Shown in pieces: positions 30,404 to 38,764 of a stretch of DNA of 64,000 nucleotides. Location of the stretch: NCBI GenBank assembly GCA_029779535.1, contig JAKPAG010000128.1, positions 1-64,000 on the forward strand, given 5' to 3'. Position 1 is the first letter of the stretch, and each line of letters begins with the position of its first letter. The stretch is from Pseudomonadota bacterium (lineage in GTDB: Bacteria; Pseudomonadota; Alphaproteobacteria; Sphingomonadales; Sphingomonadaceae). A model generated the notes under the pieces. It was given only the letters and a program-made list of their open reading frames with translations. It searched no databases and had not been told where the DNA came from. The position numbers were made by a program, and so were the translations under genes.

Positions 30404-30422
30404 GTAACCCGTTTGGGCTATG
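30404..30422. promoter_or_regulatory. Palindromic site upstream of luxR(3) (site 2)
   Basis: GTAACCCGTTTGGGCTATG matches site 1 at 16 of 19 positions. It lies just upstream of the ATG at 30431 and partly covers an alternative TTG start at 30413, so a bound protein would block the regulator's own translation or transcription start region. Confidence 0.62.
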
Positions 30423-30430
30423 AACCGGGG

Positions 30431-31519
30431 ATGGACCCGCGCGTCGATCCCCGGTTTTCCGATCTGCTCGCCCGCCTTTACAGCGGGATCGACGCCGAAC
30501 GGCCGTGGGAACGGTTTCTCGAAGCGCTGACTGGCTGGCTCGATTCGGCCTTTGCCACCTTGATCATCACGTCGCCGGGGCGCGCCCAGCCGGGGACTTT
30601 CGTCACGCCCGGCGCAGACCCGCGGTTCAGCGCGTTCTACATCGAAAGCCATTTCGCCAGCGACCCGTTCAAGGGCCTGCCCGAAGGGCGCGTCACCAGC
30701 TTTGGCGAATTCCTGGCGGGGCAGGATCCGCAGCGCTTTGCCGCCTACCGCGAATACCTCGCGCTGACCGGGGGCGAACAGGTGCTGGGGGTGGACCTGC
30801 GATTTGCCGGGCAGTTCGAAGCGCGCTTTCGCACCACCCGCACCGCCGACATGCCCGAATTCACTCCGGATGACCGGGCGCGTTTCCAGGAACTGGTTCC
30901 ACACCTGCGCACTGCCGTGTCACTGTTCGAAAAGCTGCAATTCGCCGGCGGCCAGCACAGCCTGCTGCGCAGCGCGACCGACGGGCTGGGCCTGGCGCTG
31001 CTGGTGCTGGACCGGCAATGCCGGCTGGTCAGCAGCAATGCCCTGGCCGAACGGATCCTGACCGAAGGCGAAGGGCTGCGCCGCGCCGGGGGCGAAGTGC
31101 GCTTCGACAGCGCCATGCTGCGCAAGAAGGTGGAAGGCCTGCTGCAATCGGGCCAGGCGGCGGACGGGGTCACCCGGTTCCGCATTCCCCGGCCCGAGAA
31201 CGGCGATCTGGTGGCGACCGCCCGGGCGATCGACCTGCCGGCGATCCATTCGGGCACCGGCGCGCTGGCGCTGTTCCTGGCCCGGCCGGGCGATGAACTG
31301 GTGCTGGAACCCGAAACGATCCGCGAATTGCTGGGCGTGACCCCGGCCGAGGCCCGGCTGTGCTCGGTCCTTGCCCAGGGTCATTCGCTGGTCGAGGCCG
31401 CGCGCGAGCTGGGCATTGCCCACAACACGGCCAAGGCCCAGCTGCGCTCGATCTTTGCCAAGACGCAGGTTCACCGCCAGGCGCAGCTGGTGAACCTGCT
31501 GGGTGCCTTGAGCGGCTAG
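30431..31519 (+). CDS. LuxR-type HTH transcriptional regulator (3 of 3)
   Basis: A 362-residue regulator with a C-terminal helix-turn-helix (LLGVTPAEARLCSVLAQGHS, LGIAHNTAKAQLRSIFAKTQ) at about residues 300-355. It has an N-terminal sensor-like domain without recognised ligand motifs. It is homologous in layout to the regulators at 18974 and 24288. The ATG at 30431 is preferred; a TTG at 30413 would add six residues but overlaps the palindrome. It is convergent with the Baeyer-Villiger gene (4-bp overlap). It is the best candidate to bind the three palindromic sites around it. Confidence 0.87.
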   Translation: MDPRVDPRFSDLLARLYSGIDAERPWERFLEALTGWLDSAFATLIITSPGRAQPGTFVTPGADPRFSAFYIESHFASDPFKGLPEGRVTSFGEFLAGQDPQRFAAYREYLALTGGEQVLGVDLRFAGQFEARFRTTRTADMPEFTPDDRARFQELVPHLRTAVSLFEKLQFAGGQHSLLRSATDGLGLALLVLDRQCRLVSSNALAERILTEGEGLRRAGGEVRFDSAMLRKKVEGLLQSGQAADGVTRFRIPRPENGDLVATARAIDLPAIHSGTGALALFLARPGDELVLEPETIRELLGVTPAEARLCSVLAQGHSLVEAARELGIAHNTAKAQLRSIFAKTQVHRQAQLVNLLGALSG

Positions 31520-32985
31520 GCCGCCAGTTCGAACTCGCTCATCACCGGCTTGGCCATGGCTTCAGCAAATGCTTCGTAGGACCACGGCCAGCTGGCCGGC
31601 ACACCCTCGCCGTCCAGATACCAGCTCTGGCAGCCCGATCCGAAGATCGTGGTCTTGGCCGCGGCGATGCGGCGCGCTTCATAGTCGGCAAAGGCTTCGG
31701 CACGGGGCTGCACGCTGCGGGCCCGTCCGGCGCGCAATTCGTCGAGCAGCTGATCGATATATTCCCACTGCCGTTCGGCAATGTCGATCAGCGAGAAGTT
31801 GCCAACCGGGCCGGTCGGACCGTTGAGCATGAACAGGTTGGGGAAGCCCGGCATGGTCATGGCATAATGCGCGGTGGGGCGCACCGCCCAGAAATCATCC
31901 AGGCTGACCCCGCCCGCCCCGGTCACCAAGGCGGGACGGATGAACCGATCGGCGCGGAAGCCCGTGGCCAGGACCAGCGTGTCGAGTTCATGGAAAGTGC
32001 CGTCCTTCATCCGCACGCCAGTGGGATCGATCCGCTCGATCCCGCCGGTTTCGACATAGACCGACGGCTGCTGGACCTTGTCGTAATAGTTCCACGAATA
32101 GATCAGCCGCTTGCAGGCCGCGCGGTAATTGGGCCGCAGCTTTTCCTTCAATTCCGGATCGCGGACCGAATTTTCGAGGTTCTGCAGGCAGGCGTCCTCG
32201 ATCTGCTTCATCAACGGGCCGTCGATATCGGTGATCGCATCGGTGAAGCGCTTGATCGCGCCCAGGTATTCGTCGTTATAGCGGATCGCGTCCATCAGCG
32301 CCGGATCCTTGCGGAACGCTTCGCGGTCGGCATCGGTATAGTCGAACTGCGGCACCGGCATGACCCACTGCGGCGAACGCTGGAAATGGACCAGCTTTTC
32401 CACCCGGTCGGCCAGCGCGGTGACGATCTGGATGCCGGTCGAACCGCAGCCGATCAGGCCAACGCGGGCGCCGTCGATCGGCGCGCTGTCGTCCCAGCGG
32501 GCAGTGTGGAAGGCCGGCCCCTTGAACGTGTCCAGCCCCGCGATGTCGGGCAGCTTGGGGTGGTGCAGCACGCCCGAGGCGGCGATCACCACATCGGCCT
32601 CCACGCTGCTGCCATTGCCGAAAGTCAGCGTCCAGGTGGCCGAGGCATCGTTGTAGATCGCCGAGGTCACTTCATGGCCGAAGCGGATCGTGGGCGTGAT
32701 ACCGTACTTGTCCGCGACAAATTCGAAATAGGTCTGGATCTGCGCGCCGGTCGAATAATAGGCGTCCCATTCGGGATAGGGTTCGAACGAATAGGTATAG
32801 GCGTGGGCCGGCACGTCGCAGGTCAGCCCGGGATAGCGGTTCTCGCGCCAGGTGCCGCCCAGCTTGTCGGCCTTTTCGTAGATCGTGAAATCCTCGCCGC
32901 GTTCCTTCAGCTTGATCCCGGCCAGGATGCCGGCCATCCCCGCGCCGATGATCGCGTAACGCAGTTTGCGTGGCTCGCCCGTCAT
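31516..32985 (-). CDS. Flavin-containing Baeyer-Villiger-type monooxygenase
   Basis: A 489-residue FAD/NADPH monooxygenase that would insert oxygen next to a ketone. The FAD-binding GAGMAG (14-19) is followed by LGGTWRENRYPGL. The Baeyer-Villiger fingerprint F154-x-G-x3-H160-x3-W164 is complete (FKGPAFHTARW). The NADPH loop is GLIGCGSTGIQ, and ATG-containing LVLATGFRAD is also present. The fingerprint separates it from simple N-hydroxylases. Possible substrates include cyclic ketones such as 17-ketosteroids; this is inference from context. The start follows GAGGGAA. It is divergent from the SDR at 33124 with a regulatory palindrome between them. Confidence 0.9.
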   Translation of the reverse strand: MTGEPRKLRYAIIGAGMAGILAGIKLKERGEDFTIYEKADKLGGTWRENRYPGLTCDVPAHAYTYSFEPYPEWDAYYSTGAQIQTYFEFVADKYGITPTIRFGHEVTSAIYNDASATWTLTFGNGSSVEADVVIAASGVLHHPKLPDIAGLDTFKGPAFHTARWDDSAPIDGARVGLIGCGSTGIQIVTALADRVEKLVHFQRSPQWVMPVPQFDYTDADREAFRKDPALMDAIRYNDEYLGAIKRFTDAITDIDGPLMKQIEDACLQNLENSVRDPELKEKLRPNYRAACKRLIYSWNYYDKVQQPSVYVETGGIERIDPTGVRMKDGTFHELDTLVLATGFRADRFIRPALVTGAGGVSLDDFWAVRPTAHYAMTMPGFPNLFMLNGPTGPVGNFSLIDIAERQWEYIDQLLDELRAGRARSVQPRAEAFADYEARRIAAAKTTIFGSGCQSWYLDGEGVPASWPWSYEAFAEAMAKPVMSEFELAA

Positions 32986-33050
32986 TGTTCAGTTCCCTCT
33001 GCCAAAAAGCTTCGTTGACCATGGAACTGACACAGCCAAAAACGCCCGCC

Positions 33051-33069
33051 ATCACCCGAAGGGGTTATG
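33051..33069. promoter_or_regulatory. Palindromic site between the monooxygenase and SDR genes (site 3)
   Basis: ATCACCCGAAGGGGTTATG shares ACCC-N4-GGG-TTATG with sites 1 and 2. It lies 66 bp from the Baeyer-Villiger start and 55 bp from the SDR start, well placed to control both divergent genes. Confidence 0.6.
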
Positions 33070-33123
33070 ACCTTCCCGCCGCGCTGTGGCACCTCTTGCG
33101 GCAAGCAAGATTGGGAGAAAACG

Positions 33124-33894
33124 ATGGGCAAGGATTTTCCGGACGGCGCCTGCATGGTGTTTGGCGGCAGCGGCGGGATCGGCCAGGGCGTGGCGCTGGA
33201 ATTCGGCAAGGCGGGCAGCGACGTGGCGGTGTGCTACCGCTCGAAGCAGGACGTTGCCGAACGCACCGCCGACGCGATCCGCGCGGCCGGGGCCAAGGCT
33301 TCGATCCACCAGGTTGACGTGCGCGACCGCGCCTCGCTTGACGCATGCATCGCGGCGGCGGCGGCTGAACATGGCCGGATCCACTCGATGGTCTGGGGCG
33401 CCGGCCCGCTGGTCGGGCAGACGCCGCTGGCCGAATGGACCGAGGAGGCGTTCCGCAACGCGATGGAAACCGAAGCCTTCGGGTTCTACAGCGCCGCCCG
33501 CGCTCTGATCCCGCACATGCGGGCGAACGGCGGCGGCAGCTTCGTCCACCTCGGCTCGGCCGGGCATGACTGGTATCCCAAGCTTGACGGCCTTTCGGTA
33601 GTGCCCAAGGCCGCCAACGAGGCGCTGATCAAGGGCATCGCCAAGGAGGAAGGCGAACACAACATCCGCGCCAATTCGGTGCTGGTCGGCGTGATCGACG
33701 CGGGCATGTTCCACGAATTGTCCGAACAGGGCGTGTTCGGGGATGAATGGATCGCCGAAACGCACAAGCTGCTGTGCCTGCGCCGCTGGGGCCAGCCGGA
33801 AGACATTGGCGCTGCGGCGGTGTTCTTCGCCTCGAACCGGGCAAACTACGTCACCGGGCAGACCATCTCGGTATCGGGCGGCTTCGGTGTCTGA
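33124..33894 (+). CDS. Atypical short-chain dehydrogenase/reductase lacking the catalytic tyrosine
   Basis: A 256-residue Rossmann protein with a normal nucleotide loop GGSGGIGQG (14-22) and a C-terminal NYVTGQTISVSGGFGV typical of SDRs. The usual NNAG is WGAG. The YxxxK motif reads SVVPK (Ser158, Lys162), so the catalytic Tyr is replaced; Ser145 is retained. It may have altered chemistry, be a binding or isomerase protein, or use another residue. The ATG at 33124 follows GGGAGAA. The next gene starts (GTG) inside its end, indicating co-expression with a SnoaL-fold protein. Confidence 0.85.
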   Translation: MGKDFPDGACMVFGGSGGIGQGVALEFGKAGSDVAVCYRSKQDVAERTADAIRAAGAKASIHQVDVRDRASLDACIAAAAAEHGRIHSMVWGAGPLVGQTPLAEWTEEAFRNAMETEAFGFYSAARALIPHMRANGGGSFVHLGSAGHDWYPKLDGLSVVPKAANEALIKGIAKEEGEHNIRANSVLVGVIDAGMFHELSEQGVFGDEWIAETHKLLCLRRWGQPEDIGAAAVFFASNRANYVTGQTISVSGGFGV

Positions 33895-34441
33895 CAGCCT
33901 TGCGCCGGCGCCGCTGACGCTGGATGAGGCACTGGACCGCATGGCGCTGGAACGGCTGGTGATCACCTATTGCCACGCGATCGACCGGCGCGACCTGGCG
34001 CTGGTGCGCAGCCTCTACCACGACGATGCGGTGGACGATCACGGCGCGATGTTCTGCGGCTCGCCCGACGAATATGTCGCCTGGCTGCCGGCGATGCTGG
34101 CGAACTGGCAGGCCACGCGCCATGCGGTGGGCAACATGCTGTTCCTGATCCAGGGCGACACGGCCAATGGCGAGATCCCGACCACGGCCTGGCACCGCAC
34201 GGCGGACGGCACGCGCGATCTGGTCGCCAACGGGCGCTATCTTGACCAGTATGCCAGGCGCGGCGGCGTATGGAAGTTCCTGCGCCGCAGCCTGGTGCTC
34301 GACTGGATGGAGGAGCGTGCGGTGGCGGTCGCCCCGGGCGGCGAAGTGGACGACGGGGTGGAACTGGGCCGCGCCGGGCCGGACGATCCGGTCTATGCCC
34401 GCCTGCCACTGTTCGGCGCGGACCGGCTTACGCGGGCATAA
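33887..34441 (+). CDS. SnoaL-like (NTF2-fold) protein
   Basis: A 184-residue alpha+beta cone protein of the SnoaL/steroid-isomerase superfamily. LVITYCHAIDRRDLALVRSL and YHDDAVDDHGAMFCG form the pocket-lining N-terminus, and RYLDQYARRGGVWKFLRRSL is the characteristic last strands. It has no KSI Tyr/Asp set. Related folds include the 7-alpha-hydroxysteroid dehydratases BaiE and Hsh2, so a steroid dehydratase or isomerase role is possible. The GTG start overlaps the upstream SDR stop. It is convergent with the following SDR by 14 bp. Confidence 0.75.
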   Translation: MSDSLAPAPLTLDEALDRMALERLVITYCHAIDRRDLALVRSLYHDDAVDDHGAMFCGSPDEYVAWLPAMLANWQATRHAVGNMLFLIQGDTANGEIPTTAWHRTADGTRDLVANGRYLDQYARRGGVWKFLRRSLVLDWMEERAVAVAPGGEVDDGVELGRAGPDDPVYARLPLFGADRLTRA

Positions 34442-35192
34442 GCCCGCCGCCGTTGACGTGAATCACCTGCCCGTTGATCCACGTCCCGTCGTTTGACAGC
34501 AGCATGGCGACCACCCCGGCAATATCCTCGGCTCGGCCTACGCGGGTGCTGGGGGTGCGCGCCAGGAACGCGGTGATCAGCTGGTCCGGCACCTGCCCCC
34601 CGGCGATCATTTCCGGCGTCATCACGAAGCCCGGCGCAACGCAGTTGGCGCGCACCCCTTCCCGCCCCCAGCGGCTGGCGACATGGCGCATCAGCGCGTT
34701 CAGCCCGCTTTTCGACATGGCATAGCTGGGCCGCTGCGGCTCGGCCGAATGGCTGGCCCCGGACGTGGTATAGACCACCGCCCCGCCGCCCCGCGCCAAA
34801 AGGTGCGGCAGCGCGGCGCGGGTGCACAGCAGATGGCCGCGCAGGTTCACGTCGATAGTCCGGTCGAACACCGCCAGGTCCAGCGACAGCGCATCGCTAT
34901 CGGCAAAGATCGTGCGCAGGTCGGCGGCGTTGACGTGAATGCCATCCAGCCCGCCCAGCCAGTCGACCGCCTGGGCGATGGCAGAATTCACCGACGTTTC
35001 ATCGGCAATGTCGATCGGCAGCGCCGTGGCCGCCGCGCCCAGTTCCGCCGCCACGGCCCGCGCCGCGTCCACATTGATGTCGGCCAGCACCACCCGCGCG
35101 CCTTCGCCCACCAGCCGCCGCGCCGTGGCCGCGCCGATCCCGGTGCCCGCGCCGACAATCATCAGCGCCTTGCCGCGCAGCCGTTCGTCCAT
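34428..35192 (-). CDS. Short-chain dehydrogenase/reductase
   Basis: A 254-residue classical SDR. The nucleotide loop is GAGTGIG near the N-terminus, NAAD replaces NNAG, and the active site has Ser in TTSGASHS and YAMSK. The C-terminus is WINGQVIHVNGGGLMPA. It is likely a hydroxysteroid or other alcohol dehydrogenase, from its location among steroid genes. The ATG at 35190-35192 with AGGGGAG upstream is chosen over a 41-codon longer frame. It is transcribed in the same direction as the preceding SnoaL protein gene at 35251. Confidence 0.88.
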   Translation of the reverse strand: MDERLRGKALMIVGAGTGIGAATARRLVGEGARVVLADINVDAARAVAAELGAAATALPIDIADETSVNSAIAQAVDWLGGLDGIHVNAADLRTIFADSDALSLDLAVFDRTIDVNLRGHLLCTRAALPHLLARGGGAVVYTTSGASHSAEPQRPSYAMSKSGLNALMRHVASRWGREGVRANCVAPGFVMTPEMIAGGQVPDQLITAFLARTPSTRVGRAEDIAGVVAMLLSNDGTWINGQVIHVNGGGLMPA

Positions 35193-35250
35193 GATCCTGC
35201 TCCCCTTGCTGGGCGCGCAGCCTAGCGCGCGGGAAGGCCGCGGCAAGAAC

Positions 35251-35679
35251 CTAACCGGACAAGTGTTGCGACAGGTCACCCGGCATGTCGAACAGGCTGT
35301 AGTCGCGGCTGGCAAAGCGCCACTGCCCGTCCACCCGCGCGAAGGTATCGATATAGCGCCCGGCGGCGATCACCTGCAGCGGCAGAGTGTCGGTCTGTTG
35401 CAGCACGGTATAGCACGACCGGCAGGTGGCGGTGCCGGCCGCCTCGTCCACTTCGATGATCGGGTTGGTCACCACATGGCGGGTGCGCGGGGTGCCGCAG
35501 GCGTGCAGCTTTACCCGCCTGCGCCAGCTCGCCAGCAGTGCGGCGCTGTCCAATTCCTCGCCCCCGCGCATCTTGATGCGGGCGTGTTCGAACAGCGCGG
35601 CAGCGCCGGCCAGGTCGCCCGCGTCGATCATTTCGGCATAGCGATAAAGCAGGTTGGTAATGGCGAACTGGGCGATCAT
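35251..35679 (-). CDS. SnoaL-like (NTF2-fold) protein
   Basis: A 142-residue NTF2-like protein: AITNLLYRYAEMIDAGDLAG, a FEHARIKMRGGEE strand, the conserved TRHVVTNPIIEVDEA and CYTVLQQTD, and a final GRYIDTFARVDGQWRFASRD. It is of the type annotated as nuclear transport factor 2 family or ring-hydroxylating dioxygenase beta-like. It could be a small dehydratase or isomerase. It is adjacent to and codirectional with the SDR at 34428, a pairing repeated elsewhere in this region. Confidence 0.8.
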   Translation of the reverse strand: MIAQFAITNLLYRYAEMIDAGDLAGAAALFEHARIKMRGGEELDSAALLASWRRRVKLHACGTPRTRHVVTNPIIEVDEAAGTATCRSCYTVLQQTDTLPLQVIAAGRYIDTFARVDGQWRFASRDYSLFDMPGDLSQHLSG

Positions 35680-35804
35680 GCGGACCTCATCGGGCTTCTT
35701 GGCACGAAGTGTGCCGAACGGCAGGACTGGCCGATTGCGGCGGCCCGGACAAGGGCATAGGCAGGCAAGACCGATCGGCGCATGGGAGAGGGACAATCGC
35801 GCGC

Positions 35805-36632
35805 ATGACCCCTGAGCAGCGTGTGCTCTATTCCGGTTCGCAGCGGCTGCTGCCGGTGCTGGACCGGCTGGCGCCGGCGCGCGCCGCCGGGTTCGATGCC
35901 GTGTCGCTGTGGCCCAGCGATGTGCGCGATGCCGACCTGGCAGAAGTGCGCGATGCCGTTGCCGCCGCCGGCCTTGTCGTCAGCGAGATTGAGGTGCTGT
36001 GTTGCTGGCTGCCTGGCCAGGCCGAAGCGCCGCCATCGCAGTGGGACATGCTGAAATGGCAGACGCCCGAACGGATGCTGCCGATGGCGCAGGCGCTGGG
36101 CGCCCATACCATTTCCGCCGCCGAGCTGTTCGGCCTGCCCTTCGATGGTCCGGCCATGGCCGCCTCCTTTGCCGAGCTGTGCCGCCGCGCGGCGGATTAC
36201 GGCCTGCGGGTTGCGCTGGAATTCGTGCCGAGCGGCGGGATCTTTGGCCTCGCCGAAGCGTGGGAAGTGGTGCAGCGCGCAGATGCGCCCAACGGCGGAC
36301 TGATGGTCGACAGCTGCCATTTCCACACCAGCGGCTCCTCGTTTGACCTGCTGGCCAGCCTGCCGGGCGAGCGGATCTACAGCGTCCAACTGGCCGATGT
36401 GCCGGCCGATGCCGATGCGCAGATGGTCAACAAGATGCTGGACCGCCTGATGCCGGGTCGCGGCGTGGTTGATTTTGCCGCCTTCATGGCCGCGCTGTCC
36501 GCCACCGGCACCACCGCCCCCACGGGCATCGAGATGTTTTCCGCCGCGCTGGATGCGCTGCCCCCCGCCCAGACCGCGCTGGAATGCGCCCAGGCGCTTG
36601 ATTACTGCCTTTCGCAAGGATCCCCGAAATGA
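35805..36632 (+). CDS. Sugar phosphate isomerase/epimerase-like TIM-barrel protein
   Basis: A 275-residue protein of the xylose-isomerase-like/AP endonuclease 2 superfamily. It has metal-ligand-type residues in VVSEIEVLCCW, LRVALEFVPSGGIFG, GGLMVDSCHFHTSGSS and TGIEMFSAALD. These would bind a divalent metal for an isomerase or lyase reaction. The substrate is unknown. The ATG at 35805 is preferred. The stop overlaps the start of the large flavoprotein gene, so the two and the SnoaL gene at 38761 form one operon. Confidence 0.83.
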   Translation: MTPEQRVLYSGSQRLLPVLDRLAPARAAGFDAVSLWPSDVRDADLAEVRDAVAAAGLVVSEIEVLCCWLPGQAEAPPSQWDMLKWQTPERMLPMAQALGAHTISAAELFGLPFDGPAMAASFAELCRRAADYGLRVALEFVPSGGIFGLAEAWEVVQRADAPNGGLMVDSCHFHTSGSSFDLLASLPGERIYSVQLADVPADADAQMVNKMLDRLMPGRGVVDFAAFMAALSATGTTAPTGIEMFSAALDALPPAQTALECAQALDYCLSQGSPK

Positions 36633-38764
36633 CCAGCAACCGCTATCCCTACCTCCTCTCCCCCGGCAAGATCGGGACGATGGACCTCAAGAACCGCATC
36701 GCCGTGACCGCGATGGGGGTCAGCCTGTCGGAAGACGATGGCACGGTCGGCGACCAGATCATCGCCTATCACGAGGAACAGGCCAAGGGCGGCGTCGGGC
36801 TGATCATTTGCGGTGTGGCCGGGGTGGGCTGGCCGGTCGGCGCGGTGGCGCTGGGGCAGACCGCGATTTCGGATGACAAGTTCATCCCCGGACTGAAGCG
36901 GCTGACCGACGCCGTCCACAAGCACGGCGCGAAGATCGCCACCCAGTTGCACTTCGGCGGACTGGTCGCGGGCTATTCGTTCCAGCGCTGGGGCCATCCG
37001 CTGTGGGCGCCCGGCTATCCCCCGGTGCCCAAGCAGAACATCTCCGAATTCTTCACCATGGACGAGCTGGCCGGCATGGCCGGATTCAAGATGCCCGAGA
37101 TCAAGGTGCTGGAGCAGGCCGACATCGACCAGCTGGTCGACATGTTTGCCCAGGGCGCGCGCCGCGCCAAGGAAGCCGGGTTCGACGGGATCGAAATCCA
37201 CGCCGGCCACGGCTATATCCTCTCCAGCTTCATCTCGCCCTACACCAACCAGCGCACCGACCAGTACGGCGGCAGCCGCGAAAACCGCATGCGCCTGCCG
37301 CTGGAAGTGATCGCCGCGATCCGCGAGCAAGTGGGCCCGGACTATCCCTTGTGGATCAAGCTGGATGGCAAGGAAGTGGGCAAGCCTGGCGGCATCCAAG
37401 TCGAGGATGCGATCGAACACGCCAGGATGGTCGAGGCGGCAGGTGTCGATGCAATCACCATCACCTCTTACCACGATACGGGCGTCGGCAAGCTCCATTC
37501 GGAATCGAACATCCCGCACCTTGAAAGCTGGAACCTGCCCGAAACCGCGCGGATCAAGGCAGCGGTCAAGATCCCGGTGATCGGTTCGGGCCGGATCGAG
37601 GCCGAAGTGGGCGATGCCACCATCGGCAAGGGCGAGGCGGACTTCATCGCCATGGGCCGCAAGCTGCTGGCCGATCCGCACCTGCCCAACAAGCTGCTGA
37701 TGGGCATGCCGGACAAGGTGCGTCCCTGCGTCTACTGCTACACCTGCGTCAGCGCGATCTACAACGGCCAGGCGGCGCGCTGCGCGGTCAATCCGGAACT
37801 GAGCTTCGAATTCAAGGCCCCTGCCCTGCCCGCCACCAATGCCAAGCACGTTGCCGTGATCGGCGGGGGCCCGGGCGGGATGGAAAGCGCGCGGCGCCTC
37901 TCGGCGCTGGGCCATAAGGTCACGCTAATCGAAAAGAGCGACCGGCTGGGCGGCACGCTGCGCTTTGCCAGCCTGGCCTATGAACCGAACGAGCGCCTGC
38001 TCAACTGGCTGCGCCAGGAGGTCGAGGAAGCCGACGTGACCCTGCGTCTGTCGACCGAGGCGACGCCGGACCTGCTCCGCTCGCTGGGCGTGGACGAAGT
38101 GATCGTCGCCACCGGCGCGATCCGCGGTATGCCCGCAATCCCCGGCGGCGACCTGCCGCACGTGTTCTCGGGCGATGACATGCGCCGGATGATGCTGGGC
38201 GAAAGCAGCGAGGAACTGAAGCGCAAGACCGGCCTGTTCACGCGGATCGCGACCAAGGTCGGCGCGGCCACCGGGGCGACTGCCAACCTGGCACTGGTGC
38301 GCAAGGCGACCCACACCTGGATGCCGCTGGGCGACAACATCGCAATCATCGGCGGCGAGCTGGTGGGCGTCGAACTGGCCGAATTCCTGACCGAGCGCGG
38401 CCGCCGGGTCAACGTGATCGAGGAAGCCCCGCGCCTTGGCAAGGGGCTGACCCTGGTACGGCGCATGCGCATCCTGTCGGAACTGGCTGAACACGGCGTC
38501 GGCCTGCACGGAGGGGCCAGCGACATCGCGATCCAGGCGGGCACGGTGACCTTCACCGACAGCCAGGGCAACAAGCAGACCGTCGCCGCCGACAACGTCA
38601 TCGTCGCCATGGGCGCGGCGGGCGACCTGACCCTGGCTGACAACCTCAAGGCGGCGGGCTTCACCGTCCACGCCATCGGCGATGCCACCGGCGTCGGCTA
38701 TATCGAAGGGGCGATGCACGGCGCGCTGGCGGCGGTGAAGGCGGTGGCGGGCACCGCGGCGTGA
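36629..38764 (+). CDS. BaiCD/BaiH-like NADH:flavin oxidoreductase
   Basis: A 711-residue multidomain enoate reductase. The FMN-binding old-yellow-enzyme barrel contains IEIHAGHGYILSSFISPY and TDQYGGSRENRMR. The 4Fe-4S cysteines are 367, 370, 373 and 385. The FAD/NAD(P) domain begins HVAVIGGGPGGMES. The architecture is shared with FadH and with the gut bacterial bile-acid enzymes BaiCD and BaiH, which act on 3-oxo-delta4 and delta1/6 steroid enones. Its neighbours (SnoaL proteins, SDRs, steroid operon) favour a steroid enone substrate, but this is not proven. It is coupled to both flanking genes by overlaps. Confidence 0.88.
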   Translation: MTSNRYPYLLSPGKIGTMDLKNRIAVTAMGVSLSEDDGTVGDQIIAYHEEQAKGGVGLIICGVAGVGWPVGAVALGQTAISDDKFIPGLKRLTDAVHKHGAKIATQLHFGGLVAGYSFQRWGHPLWAPGYPPVPKQNISEFFTMDELAGMAGFKMPEIKVLEQADIDQLVDMFAQGARRAKEAGFDGIEIHAGHGYILSSFISPYTNQRTDQYGGSRENRMRLPLEVIAAIREQVGPDYPLWIKLDGKEVGKPGGIQVEDAIEHARMVEAAGVDAITITSYHDTGVGKLHSESNIPHLESWNLPETARIKAAVKIPVIGSGRIEAEVGDATIGKGEADFIAMGRKLLADPHLPNKLLMGMPDKVRPCVYCYTCVSAIYNGQAARCAVNPELSFEFKAPALPATNAKHVAVIGGGPGGMESARRLSALGHKVTLIEKSDRLGGTLRFASLAYEPNERLLNWLRQEVEEADVTLRLSTEATPDLLRSLGVDEVIVATGAIRGMPAIPGGDLPHVFSGDDMRRMMLGESSEELKRKTGLFTRIATKVGAATGATANLALVRKATHTWMPLGDNIAIIGGELVGVELAEFLTERGRRVNVIEEAPRLGKGLTLVRRMRILSELAEHGVGLHGGASDIAIQAGTVTFTDSQGNKQTVAADNVIVAMGAAGDLTLADNLKAAGFTVHAIGDATGVGYIEGAMHGALAAVKAVAGTAA

